From Methylibium sp. NZG (GTDB taxonomy: Bacteria > Pseudomonadota > Gammaproteobacteria > Burkholderiales > Burkholderiaceae_C): a DNA stretch of 64,000 bases. The DNA is taken from contig LGRD01000032.1 of NCBI GenBank assembly GCA_001263235.1, positions 1-64,000 of the forward strand. Direction: 5' to 3'. The position numbers and the translations under genes are program-made. Positions 1 through 7,888 of this stretch are shown here, in pieces. A model generated the notes under the pieces. The model saw only the letters and a program-made list of their open reading frames with translations. It was not told the origin of the DNA and ran no database searches. Position 1 is the stretch's first letter. Each line of letters opens with the position of its first letter.

Positions 1-1197
1 GCACGACAAGATGGCGCCGCCGTACAAGTTGTACCGGGTTGAGGTTGCTGACAACTCCGACCAGCCCGCCGCCCGCAACAGGTCGATGCCCAGGCCAATG
101 CCCCACTGCAACGCGAACACGCCAGCAAAGATCGCCAGGTTGTAGGCCGACAAGGCACGGCCAGCCAAAGCAGCCGGAAAGGCCTGCCCGACGGCGGGCT
201 GGGACAACGACACGAACGTGCTCGTCACACAAAAAAGCGCCCAGGACCAGGCCGTCGCAGCGGGCCCGAGCGCAATTGCCAGCACCAGCGCAATCAGGCT
301 CAGCGGCACGCCGATCGTCAGCAAACGGTTCGCCGTCAAGCCGCGCGCAAACAGGCGCGGCACCACAGCCCCCCACGCCATGAAAGCCAGCAACATCGCA
401 GAATTGATGGCAAACAGACCTTGAGCCGCTTCGTTCGGCGTCCAACCGCACACGCGCACCAACCACGGCCCCGCCCACAGCGACTGAACCGCCACCAGCC
501 CGCCGTAGTTGAAGAACCCCATCGGCGCCAGTTGCACGAATGTCGGGTGGCGGAACACCTGGGCATAGCCGGCTTCACCCGGTGCGGCACGCGCAGCCGG
601 CGGCGCATCTCGCGGCACCAGCCAGGCGATGACCAGCAGCGACAGCGCCACCATCACAGCAATGAACCAGAACAAGCCCCGCCACCCTAGCGACGGCAAC
701 AGCCACTGCACCGGCAGGGTCGATGCGACCATGCCGAGCGAGCCCGTCATCAGCATCCAGGAGTTCGCGCGGAGCTGCGCCACCGGGCTGAAGCTGCGCC
801 GAAACAACGTCATCGGCGCCATCAGGCAGGCGGCCAGACCCACGCCGATCAGGCCGCGCGCCAGCGTCAGCCCCAAAAAGCTGCGCGCCATCGCAAACGC
901 GGCGCAGCCCAGCACCGCCACCGCCAGGAATGCCAGCAGGACGCGGCGCGGGCCGAACCGGTCGAGTGCGCTGCCGAGCGGCAACTGCATTGCCGCAAAG
1001 CCCAGAAAGTAAGCGCCGGCAAGCAGGCCCAGGTCCCCAGAGCTGAGTTGCAACTCGGCGCTGAACTGCGGCGCCAGCGTGGCGGTGACCGCGCGTACGA
1101 GTGCAGAGAAAAAGTAGGCGAAGGCAAAACTCAGAAACACCGCCACCGCCTGCCGCACGGGCAGCAAGGCCGATGTCGACCCGCCGGCGCTGGTCAT
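1..1197 (-). CDS. MFS transporter (3' end cut by window edge)
   Basis: The frame stays open from about 1197 to the window edge, so the C-terminus is missing. The 399 visible residues hold about ten to eleven hydrophobic segments. The first, around residues 14-37, is followed by a loop with the MFS signature-like string DRFGPRRVLL. This fits a major facilitator superfamily permease of the inner membrane; the substrate cannot be told. I chose the ATG at 1197, which gives a normal cytoplasmic N-terminus. An in-frame ATG at 1257 lies about 15 nt after a GAGGAG and would add 20 residues. The lipoprotein gene upstream ends only 20-80 bp away on the same strand, so the two may be co-transcribed. Confidence 0.85.
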   Translation of the reverse strand, partial: MTSAGGSTSALLPVRQAVAVFLSFAFAYFFSALVRAVTATLAPQFSAELQLSSGDLGLLAGAYFLGFAAMQLPLGSALDRFGPRRVLLAFLAVAVLGCAAFAMARSFLGLTLARGLIGVGLAACLMAPMTLFRRSFSPVAQLRANSWMLMTGSLGMVASTLPVQWLLPSLGWRGLFWFIAVMVALSLLVIAWLVPRDAPPAARAAPGEAGYAQVFRHPTFVQLAPMGFFNYGGLVAVQSLWAGPWLVRVCGWTPNEAAQGLFAINSAMLLAFMAWGAVVPRLFARGLTANRLLTIGVPLSLIALVLAIALGPAATAWSWALFCVTSTFVSLSQPAVGQAFPAALAGRALSAYNLAIFAGVFALQWGIGLGIDLLRAAGWSELSATSTRYNLYGGAILSC

Positions 1198-1276
1198 GAC
1201 CGCCGCCAGGCAACGGGCGAACCCGCGCACCGCCTGTGAACCGGCGCGGTGAAGCATCGCGATGCCGACGCACTCC

Positions 1277-1852
1277 TCATGAAGGCAGCTTCAGCCCGTC
1301 GAAGAAGACGGCGGCCGTCTCCGGCGCCAGCGAGGCGCCGATGGCATGCGCCTGGTAGACACGCAGCCCCTTTACGAAGAACGCTGCCTGCTCCTGCACC
1401 GCCACCCCGTCGGGCAGCCGCCCCGTCATCGAAACGCGCGCCGACTGCGGGTTGGGCGTCATTCCGCTGACCTGCAGGGGTTGGCTGTCCAACTGCTGCC
1501 CCGAGATATTGCGCAAGGCCGCAGCGCGAAGCTCTGCCAGCACCGTGGCGACCTGCGCGGGATCGGCCACATCCAAAAAGCTCACTGCGAACGTCACGCC
1601 AGCCGCCGAGCACACCAGCATCTCCATGCGCGCCGAGTTGCCCGCCACCACCACCACTCGCGCGTGGCGGTCTGGCCGGCACGGGAACTGGGCGACCACG
1701 CCGGTGCCCTCGAGCCGCACTTCGCGCCAATCCAGAGTGGGGGAACAGCCGGTAACCACAAGTGCGGCCACCAGCGCGGCAAACAGCGCGGCAAACAGCG
1801 CGGCCAACGGCGCGGCCGACAACGTCGGCAAGCCGAGGCGAGACAGTGTCAT
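1277..1852 (-). CDS. putative lipoprotein of unknown function
   Basis: A 191-residue protein with a long signal peptide ending in the lipobox-like VVTGC, so probably lipidated at Cys36 or nearby and placed in the periplasm. The mature part has no domain I recognise. The signal peptide core is built from a four-residue repeat (AALF/AALV) encoded by a 12-nt tandem array. The start at 1852 was chosen because it opens directly into the signal peptide; longer upstream frames add unlikely sequence. It lies 73 bp from the divergent CoA-transferase gene and just upstream of the MFS gene on the same strand. Confidence 0.7.
   Translation of the reverse strand: MTLSRLGLPTLSAAPLAALFAALFAALVAALVVTGCSPTLDWREVRLEGTGVVAQFPCRPDRHARVVVVAGNSARMEMLVCSAAGVTFAVSFLDVADPAQVATVLAELRAAALRNISGQQLDSQPLQVSGMTPNPQSARVSMTGRLPDGVAVQEQAAFFVKGLRVYQAHAIGASLAPETAAVFFDGLKLPS
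1764..1823. repeat. 12-nt tandem array inside signal peptide
   Basis: Five consecutive 12-nt units of the form GCGGCnAnCnnC; units two and three are identical. On the minus strand they encode the hydrophobic core of the lipoprotein signal peptide as a four-residue repeat. The number of units sets the length of the hydrophobic segment. Confidence 0.8.
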
Positions 1853-1925
1853 CCGCCGATTATCCGGCCCGCACTCCTGTGCGAACTGCGATGCACCCAG
1901 CCACGGCTGGCCCACAATTCGCCGC

Positions 1926-3212
1926 ATGACTGAGCCCACCTCTGCTGAAGCGCCGCTGCCGCTGGCCGGCGTGCGCGTGCTGGACCTCTCGCGCGTGCTC
2001 GCCGGCCCGTGGTGCACGCAAACGCTGGCGGACCTGGGGGCCGATGTGATCAAGGTCGAGCGCCCGCCCAGCGTTGGACACCCCAGCGGCCACCCCGGCG
2101 GCGACGACACCCGCGGCTGGGGCCCGCCATTTCTGAAAGACCGCGACGGCGCCGACACCGGCGAGGCCGCCTACTACCTCGGCGCCAATCGCAACAAGCG
2201 CTCCATCACCGTCGACATCGCCCAGCCAGCGGGCCAGGCGCTCATCCGCAGCATGGTGTCGCGCAGCGACGTGTTCGTCGAGAACTACAAGGTCGGCGAC
2301 ATGGCGCGGTACGGTTTGGATTCGGACAGCCTGCTGGCGCTCAACCCCGCCCTGGTCTACTGCTCGATCACCGGCTTCGGGCAGACCGGCCCGTACCGCG
2401 ACCGCGCCGGCTACGACTACGCGGTGCAAGGCATCGGCGGGCTGATGAGCGTGACCGGTCCGTCGCGCGCCGAGATCGCCGACGACCAGCCCGGCGGCGG
2501 CCCGCAGAAGGTCGGCGTCGCGGTGGCCGACCTGTTCACCGGCATGTACGCCACCGTCGCGATCCAGGCCGCGCTGCGCCACCGCGACCGCACCGGCCAG
2601 GGCCAGGCCATCGACATGGCGCTGCTGGACACGCAGGTCGCGATGCTCGCCAACCTCGGCGCCAACTACCTCACCACCGGTGTGGCGCCGCAGCGCGCCG
2701 GCAACGCGCACCAGAACATCGTGCCGTACCAGGTGTTCGAGGTGGCCGACGGGCACCTGATCCTCGCCGTCGGCAACGACAGCCAGTTCGTCAAGTTCTG
2801 CGGCGTGGCCGGCCTGCGCGACATTCCGGCCGACCCGCGCTTTGCGCGCAATGCCGAACGCGTCCGCCACCGCACCACGCTGGTGCCACTGCTCGCCGCG
2901 GTGATGAAGACTCGAACACGCGCCGACTGGCTCGCCGCGCTCGAAGCCGCCAAGGTGCCGTGCGGCCCGATCAACGACCTGGCCGAAGTGTTTGCCGACC
3001 CCCAGGTGCGCGCCCGCGGCATGACGGCCGAGATGCCGCACCCGCTGGCCGGCACGGTGCGGGTGGTCGCCAGCCCGATACGCCTGTCGGCCACGCCGGT
3101 GCAGTACCGCCGCGCGCCGCCGCTGATGGGCCAGCACACCGATGAGGTGTTGGCAGACTTGGGGCTCGACGCGGCGGCCGTGGCCTCGCTGCGCGCGTCC
3201 GGCGCTGTCTGA
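1926..3212 (+). CDS. CaiB/BaiF family (family III) CoA-transferase
   Basis: A 428-residue protein of normal length for family III CoA-transferases, which move CoA between carboxylic acids through an aspartyl-CoA thioester. The N-terminal glycine-rich start, VRVLDLSRVLAGPW, and the later ADLGADVIKVE are typical of the family. The expected catalytic Asp is Asp235 in the string MALLDTQ. Cytoplasmic; substrate unknown. ATG at 1926 is the first sensible start and gives the usual N-terminus. It is divergent from the lipoprotein gene, with 73 bp between the starts. No partner gene of a fatty acid or carnitine pathway is adjacent. Confidence 0.9.
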   Translation: MTEPTSAEAPLPLAGVRVLDLSRVLAGPWCTQTLADLGADVIKVERPPSVGHPSGHPGGDDTRGWGPPFLKDRDGADTGEAAYYLGANRNKRSITVDIAQPAGQALIRSMVSRSDVFVENYKVGDMARYGLDSDSLLALNPALVYCSITGFGQTGPYRDRAGYDYAVQGIGGLMSVTGPSRAEIADDQPGGGPQKVGVAVADLFTGMYATVAIQAALRHRDRTGQGQAIDMALLDTQVAMLANLGANYLTTGVAPQRAGNAHQNIVPYQVFEVADGHLILAVGNDSQFVKFCGVAGLRDIPADPRFARNAERVRHRTTLVPLLAAVMKTRTRADWLAALEAAKVPCGPINDLAEVFADPQVRARGMTAEMPHPLAGTVRVVASPIRLSATPVQYRRAPPLMGQHTDEVLADLGLDAAAVASLRASGAV

Positions 3213-3322
3213 GGTCGCGCGGCTGCGATCTCGCCGTTGCGGTCTCGCCGCTGAGTTGGGATGAGCGCAGCGGAGCGCCGTCCGTGACTTTCAAACGCCC
3301 TGCCCGCGCGATACCACCGTTT

Positions 3323-3359
3323 GTGATTTCCGCACCCCCCGTACTTGCGGGGAAATCAC
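3323..3359. repeat. imperfect inverted repeat in 3213-3481 gap
   Basis: A perfect 9-bp arm pair, GTGATTTCC (3323-3331) and GGAAATCAC (3351-3359), extended inward by GCA/TGC with two unpaired bases. There is no T-run on either side, so it may be an operator or a weak terminator of the CoA-transferase gene. Nothing else was recognised in the 269-bp gap except a strong Shine-Dalgarno (AAGGAGG) just before 3482. Confidence 0.5.
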
Positions 3360-3481
3360 GCTCAAAGGGCTGGCGCGATGTGCCAATGCATCGCAAACTC
3401 TCCTCACGTTTTGTAACGCTTGGCCGGTGACCCTCCGCAGATCGGGCCCGGGCGAGAACCGTGTGAAGGAGGAAGAACGGT

Positions 3482-4639
3482 ATGGACATGTCCGAAATCA
3501 TTCGCACGCCGGCTCCGTCGGGCGTGGTGCTGGCCGCCGTTGTCGACGCCGAGCGCAGCGACCCGCAACGCTGGCACGAGCTGGTGTCCGAGATCGGCGC
3601 CGAGATCGCCGGGCCGCTGACGGCGGCGCTGGAACGTATCCACTCGCTCACCACCACCGGCTGCATCGACCGCGCGAGCCTGAAGGCGCTGCGCGAAGAG
3701 GTCGAGCAGGCACGGCATGCCGGCATGCTGGGGCAGCAGCTGTCGCGCCTGGCCACCGGGCGGCTGCGCCAGTCGCACGAGAGGCTGCAACTGGCGACCA
3801 CCTTCAAGTCGGTGCTCGCGCACCGCAACCGCGAGACGCTGGCGCGCGGCATTGTGCTCAAACCGGTGCTCAAGTCGGCCGAGGTCATCGTCGACGCTTC
3901 GCTGCTGTTCAGCCTGTTCAACACCACGCTCGACTGGGCGCTGGCGAACGCGCGCTCGCAGATCGAGTTCACCATCGACATCATGTCCTGGCCGGCGCAC
4001 GCGCGCCTCACCTGCCACTTTGCGCACCGCCCGGCCGATGAACTGGTGAAGCCAGGGGCGGCCGACGCCGTGCCGCCCGGCCTGAACGCGCTGACCTGGC
4101 GCATGCTGGAGCAGACCGCATCGACCATGGGCTTGCCCGTGCAACGCACCGACAAGGCGGGCAGCACCACGCTCACGCTGGAGTTCCCGCGCACCGCGCA
4201 CGACGAGATGGAAGGCGTCAGCACGATGGAGTTCGACGACGGTTTTGCGCCGTCCACCAACTCCAAGCCGCTGGCGGGCAACCACGTGTTGGTGGTGTCG
4301 TCGCGCCGCGAGATGCGCACGCTCATTCGCGACGCGCTGAAGAACATGGGCCTGGTGATCGACTTCGTCAACTCGGTCGATGAAGCGTCGGACTTTTGCC
4401 GCGACGGCCTGCCGCACGCCATCGTCATCGAGGCGATCCAGAACGGCGAGCGGTTCGGCAAGTTCCGCGACGAGATCGTCGCCGAGGTGCCCGACTTCGC
4501 GTTCATCGAGATCATCGAAGAAGGCAACACCTTCGAGATGTCGGGTTTCAGCGGCTCGCGCATGGCGCGCGTGGGGCGCGACGTGATCGCCAACTCGCTG
4601 CCGTCGGCGCTGATGTTCGAGCTGTCGAAGAGCCTCTGA
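3482..4639 (+). CDS. degenerate histidine-kinase/receiver-like protein
   Basis: A 385-residue cytoplasmic protein with no clear named family. Residues about 60-135 are helical and resemble a kinase dimerisation region but lack an H-box. The stretch ASLLFSLFNTTLDWAL, around residue 140-155, looks like the N-box of a GHKL ATPase, but no DxGxG glycine box follows. The last 120 residues look like a receiver fold (HVLVVSSRREMRTLIRDAL), in which the acidic pair is replaced by Ser-Ser and the phospho-acceptor Asp is missing. It therefore probably cannot phosphorylate or be phosphorylated in the usual way. The start at 3482 follows an excellent AAGGAGG. It stands alone. The domain reading is by eye and is inference; it could also be an unrelated conserved hypothetical protein. 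Confidence 0.75.
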   Translation: MDMSEIIRTPAPSGVVLAAVVDAERSDPQRWHELVSEIGAEIAGPLTAALERIHSLTTTGCIDRASLKALREEVEQARHAGMLGQQLSRLATGRLRQSHERLQLATTFKSVLAHRNRETLARGIVLKPVLKSAEVIVDASLLFSLFNTTLDWALANARSQIEFTIDIMSWPAHARLTCHFAHRPADELVKPGAADAVPPGLNALTWRMLEQTASTMGLPVQRTDKAGSTTLTLEFPRTAHDEMEGVSTMEFDDGFAPSTNSKPLAGNHVLVVSSRREMRTLIRDALKNMGLVIDFVNSVDEASDFCRDGLPHAIVIEAIQNGERFGKFRDEIVAEVPDFAFIEIIEEGNTFEMSGFSGSRMARVGRDVIANSLPSALMFELSKSL

Positions 4640-4701
4640 ACCCGAGAACTCAGGCCGGCCAGCTGAGCCGCCGGCTCTGCGCTCAGCCGCCGCAGACCAC
4701 C

Positions 4702-4736
4702 GTTCGCCCTGAGCCTGTCGAAGGGTCAGGGCGAAC
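4702..4736. terminator. hairpin repeat between convergent genes
   Basis: A perfect 11-bp inverted repeat, GTTCGCCCTGA and TCAGGGCGAAC, with a 13-nt loop containing CCTGTCGAAGG. The core resembles a dispersed palindromic repeat (TTCGCCCTGAGC..TGTCGAAGGG) that I recall from many proteobacterial genomes. It sits between two convergent genes and so could act as a bidirectional terminator, although there is no T-run. Confidence 0.6.
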
Positions 4737-4759
4737 AGAGGATCGCGGCGCAAGGCGCC

Positions 4760-5467
4760 TCAACCGCCCTGCTTGAGCGCGCCGAACACCTTCTTCAGAA
4801 TCGCGCTGCCGGTGCCCACCGGGTCTTTGCGGATCTTGCGTTCCTCTTCGCCGATCATCAAGAACAGGCCGTCGAGCGCGCGCGTGGACACGTACTGCTC
4901 GATGTTCGCGTCTTCCTTCTTCATCAGCCCCAGGCCGGCCGCTTTCGATGCCACCGAGTTGTACTTGGCGGCGAGCGAGACCTTCTCGGTCGCCTGCGTC
5001 ACGATGGGCAGAAACTTGACGCCCAGCGGCTCGCGCGTCTTCTCGGCAAAAAACTGCGTGACCGAGTTGTCGCCGCCCTTGACGACCTTCAGCGCGTCTT
5101 CCACGCTCATCGCCTTGACGGTGCTCACGAGCAGCGCCTTGGCTTCGGGCATCGCGGCCTCGGCGGCGCGGTTCATCGCCGTCACGAGCTGATCGAGCCG
5201 CTTTTGCTGGCCGGTGGCCTTGAGGATCTTGGCCGCGTCGTTCAGGAAGCCCGGCAGCGGGATGCGCACCATCGGGTTGCCCAAAAAGCCGTCGGTCTTG
5301 CCGAGCAGGCCGACGGCGGCCAGCGCGCCGCGCTCCAGTGCCGCGCGCACGCCGGTGGCGGCGTCAAATTCGGTCAGGCTGGCCGCGTGAGCATGGCTGG
5401 CCAAGCCGACGAAGCTCCAAGCGCCTCCGACCACACCGACCGCTGCCGTAAACTTTCTGCGTTGCAT
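4760..5467 (-). CDS. DUF4197 family exported protein
   Basis: A 235-residue protein with an N-terminal signal peptide (about residues 1-29, ending AHAASL). The mature domain matches the DUF4197 family as I know it, including GFLGNPMVRIPLP, the SVEDALKVVKGG segment and the C-terminal ALDGLF. The function of the family is unknown; the protein should be periplasmic. The start is fixed by GGAGGAAT just upstream of ATG 5467. Its start codon lies 12 bp from that of the divergent thioredoxin-like gene, so each promoter must overlap the other gene. Confidence 0.85.
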   Translation of the reverse strand: MQRRKFTAAVGVVGGAWSFVGLASHAHAASLTEFDAATGVRAALERGALAAVGLLGKTDGFLGNPMVRIPLPGFLNDAAKILKATGQQKRLDQLVTAMNRAAEAAMPEAKALLVSTVKAMSVEDALKVVKGGDNSVTQFFAEKTREPLGVKFLPIVTQATEKVSLAAKYNSVASKAAGLGLMKKEDANIEQYVSTRALDGLFLMIGEEERKIRKDPVGTGSAILKKVFGALKQGG

Positions 5468-5479
5468 GAGATTCCTCCG

Positions 5480-6001
5480 ATGACTGTCGCCCGCCATGTT
5501 GCCGCCGCCGTACTTGCCCTGACGCTCGGTGTGGGAACTTATCTGATGCTGGACGGGCAAACGTCGCGCGAATCGTCAAGAGAAGCGGCCCCGAGTGTGG
5601 CGTACACCCTGCTCGACGGCACGCCGTCGAGCATCGATTCTCTGCGCGGCAAGGTGGTGCTGGTCAACTTCTGGGCAACGAGTTGTGCGGTGTGTGTGCG
5701 CGAGATGCTGCAGATCGTGGCGACGCACGAGCGCTTCAAGGCGCGCGGCTTCGAGACGCTGGCGGTGGCGATGAGCCACGACGCTCCAGCCTCGGTGGTG
5801 CACTTTGCCCAGTCGCAGCGGCTGCCGTTCGGCGTGGTGATCGACAACACCGGCACGGTTGCGCGCAGCTTCGGCGACGTGCGGCTGACGCCGACCACGC
5901 TGCTCATCAACAAGCGCGGCGACATTGTCAAGCGCGTGGTGGGCGAGCCGGACTTCGTGGCCCTCGACAGGCTGGTGGAACAGCTCCTCGCCGAGATTTG
6001 A
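5480..6001 (+). CDS. TlpA-like thioredoxin-fold protein
   Basis: A 173-residue membrane-anchored periplasmic thioredoxin-like protein. Residues 7-24 form a signal anchor. The active site is Cys69-Ala-Val-Cys72 in FWATSCAVC, and a cis-Pro position is seen in RLTPTTLLI. TlpA/ResA-type proteins reduce disulphides, often for cytochrome c or oxidase assembly; the actual target here is unknown. ATG 5480 has only a weak Shine-Dalgarno, but later starts would remove the membrane anchor. It is divergent from the DUF4197 gene with a 12-bp gap. Confidence 0.85.
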   Translation: MTVARHVAAAVLALTLGVGTYLMLDGQTSRESSREAAPSVAYTLLDGTPSSIDSLRGKVVLVNFWATSCAVCVREMLQIVATHERFKARGFETLAVAMSHDAPASVVHFAQSQRLPFGVVIDNTGTVARSFGDVRLTPTTLLINKRGDIVKRVVGEPDFVALDRLVEQLLAEI

Positions 6002-6047
6002 CGGCAAGCGCCGCCCGCCGACCGCCGACGGTCGACCCCCGAGCGGG

Positions 6048-6944
6048 TTACAGCCAGAGCCAGAGCAGCATCAGCGCAAGGACGGCCACAGCGATCGTCC
6101 CGACTGAGCGTGCGTCCGCATCACGCGCCGATTCGGGCAACAGCGGCCGCACGATGTGGCGGTAGAACCCCGTCGCGCGGTAGTCGTCGGGTCGCCGCAG
6201 CCGCTCGCCCACCGGCCGGGCGCCTGGCGCGCGCATTTGCTTGAGGCGCGGCTCCAGCGCGTCGAGCATCGGCATCGCGTCTTTCAGTGACGGCGCCACC
6301 ACGGTGTGGCCGCAGCGGTCGCACACGCTGGCGCGCGTCGGGTCCACCGCATCGCCGCAGCCGCGGCAGGCCCACCGCGCCAGGCGCGCCTCGTCTTCGG
6401 GCAGCGGCAGGGCATGCCGCACCGTCACCGAGGCCATCAGCCGCTGCAGGTCGAGCGCGACGAGCGGGCTGGCGCAGTGGCTGCAGGCCTCGCTGGCCCC
6501 AGCAACGGCACCGGCGGGCAGCGGTGCGCCGCAGTTCAAGCAGGTCGCATCGCGGTGCTCCGAGCGCAGCGTCGTGCGGTCGCGCGGGCTCAGTGGGCGG
6601 ACGAGGCCGCGCTCGGCGAGCAGCAGCGCGTAGGTCTGGTAGTGGCCGTGCGCCTTGGGGCATTCGTGCGCCGCGGTGCGGCCGAAGCGCGTGAGGTTGC
6701 GCACCGGCTTGAGGTCCGCCGAGCAGCGCGGGCAGGTGAGCGGCAGCCGCAGTGCCTGAGCCGCGCCGCCGGTCGGAGGCGCCGCCGCCGAGGTGTCGGC
6801 ATGCATGTGTCGCAGCAGCGATATCCAGCCCAGGCCCGACAGCCGCACCGACTCCAGGTCGTCGATCCACACCAGGTGGCAGGCCGCGCAAAGGTCCATC
6901 TCGATGCGCTGGCCGTAGTGGCCCTCCAGCGTCACCGCGCGCAT
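6048..6944 (-). CDS. multi-zinc-ribbon protein with C-terminal membrane anchor
   Basis: A protein of at least 298 residues with many CxxC pairs: CAAC (residues 18-21), CPRC, CLNC, CSHC, CRGC and CDRC. It ends in a hydrophobic segment (about 280-298), so it looks like a tail-anchored inner-membrane zinc-ribbon protein of unknown function. The first ribbon needs a partner CxxC, and one (CTHC) is encoded in frame just upstream of the ATG at 6944. The true start is therefore probably earlier, but only CTG (6971) or ATT (7004) codons are available before an in-frame stop. The coordinates given use the ATG. The gene follows phhA closely on the same strand. Confidence 0.75.
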   Translation of the reverse strand: MRAVTLEGHYGQRIEMDLCAACHLVWIDDLESVRLSGLGWISLLRHMHADTSAAAPPTGGAAQALRLPLTCPRCSADLKPVRNLTRFGRTAAHECPKAHGHYQTYALLLAERGLVRPLSPRDRTTLRSEHRDATCLNCGAPLPAGAVAGASEACSHCASPLVALDLQRLMASVTVRHALPLPEDEARLARWACRGCGDAVDPTRASVCDRCGHTVVAPSLKDAMPMLDALEPRLKQMRAPGARPVGERLRRPDDYRATGFYRHIVRPLLPESARDADARSVGTIAVAVLALMLLWLWL

Positions 6945-6999
6945 CGGCGCGCGGCAGTGCGTGCAGCTCAGGCGCTGCTTTACAGGGTGCGGTGAGGGA

Positions 7000-7881
7000 T
7001 CAATAGCGCTTCTCGCCGGGCACGCTGGCGTCGGCCGCCAGCGGGGCGCGTTGCGCCACCCTTGCGTACAACGGGGTGAAGTCGGGCGCAGTGGCGTCGA
7101 TCAGGTTCTGGAACGAGTCGATCACGAAGTAGCTCGCCTGGTAGCGGTCGATGCGGTAGAGCGTGCGCATGATGCGCTCCACGTCGAAGCCGATGCGCTG
7201 CGGCTCGGTGCTCCGCACGCTGTGGCGCAACTCGCCCGCCGACGACAGGATGCCCGCGCCGTAAGCCCGAACGCCCTCGGGCGTGTCGATCAGCCCGAAC
7301 TCGACCGTGTACCAATACAGCCGCGCCAGGTACTCGCACGATTCGAGCCGGCTCGCCTTCAGCCCGCCGGCGCCGTAGGCCTGCATGTAGTCGGCGAACA
7401 TCGGGTTGAACAGCAGCGGCACATGGCCGAACACATCGTGGAACACGTCGGGCTCGACGACGTAGTCGAACTCTTCCGGTTTGCGCAGCCAGCCGGTGGC
7501 GGGGAACTTGCGTTTGGCCAGCAGCGCGAAGAACGCTTCTTCAGGAATCAGACCCGGCACCGCCACCACCTCCCAGCCGGTGGCGCGGTGCAGCCGATCG
7601 CTCAATTCGTCGAAGCGCGGGATGTGCGTGGGCGAGCCGAGTTGCAGCACCGCCTGGATGAACTCGTCGCATGCGAGCCCGGGCAACTGCGCCGCCTGGC
7701 GTTCGTACAGGCGCCGGTACAGGTCGTGCTCGGCGGGCGTGTAGGCGGCCCAGTCTTGCGCGCAGGTGTAGTCGGCATTGGCCTGCGCGTAGTCGCCGCG
7801 CGGCGGGCGGTCGCCTTGGCCATACGTTACCGGGGCCACGCCCTGGTTGATGCCCGAGTGGAAGTCGATCGAAGGGTTCAT
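7000..7881 (-). CDS. phhA: phenylalanine 4-monooxygenase
   Basis: A 293-residue pterin-dependent aromatic amino acid hydroxylase that converts phenylalanine to tyrosine. The iron ligands are visible: His148 and His153 in HDVFGH, and Glu194 in YWYTVEFGL. The length fits the bacterial single-domain form. ATG 7881 opens to MNPSIDF. An upstream start at 7911 would overlap the hpd gene and add ten atypical residues. It lies 7 bp after the hpd stop codon on the same strand, so the two form an operon that takes phenylalanine through tyrosine and 4-hydroxyphenylpyruvate to homogentisate. Confidence 0.95.
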   Translation of the reverse strand: MNPSIDFHSGINQGVAPVTYGQGDRPPRGDYAQANADYTCAQDWAAYTPAEHDLYRRLYERQAAQLPGLACDEFIQAVLQLGSPTHIPRFDELSDRLHRATGWEVVAVPGLIPEEAFFALLAKRKFPATGWLRKPEEFDYVVEPDVFHDVFGHVPLLFNPMFADYMQAYGAGGLKASRLESCEYLARLYWYTVEFGLIDTPEGVRAYGAGILSSAGELRHSVRSTEPQRIGFDVERIMRTLYRIDRYQASYFVIDSFQNLIDATAPDFTPLYARVAQRAPLAADASVPGEKRY

Positions 7882-7888
7882 GGCGCGC

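Noticed and set aside
575-1273. 232-codon minus-strand frame at the left edge
   Set aside because: It lies in a different frame of the MFS transporter gene. The transporter frame is open to the window edge and shows membrane helices, while this frame is Arg/Gly-rich shadow.
3404-4753. 449-codon minus-strand frame opposite the degenerate kinase-like gene
   Set aside because: The plus-strand frame has an excellent Shine-Dalgarno and sensible hydrophobic patterning; the minus frame is a mirror frame.
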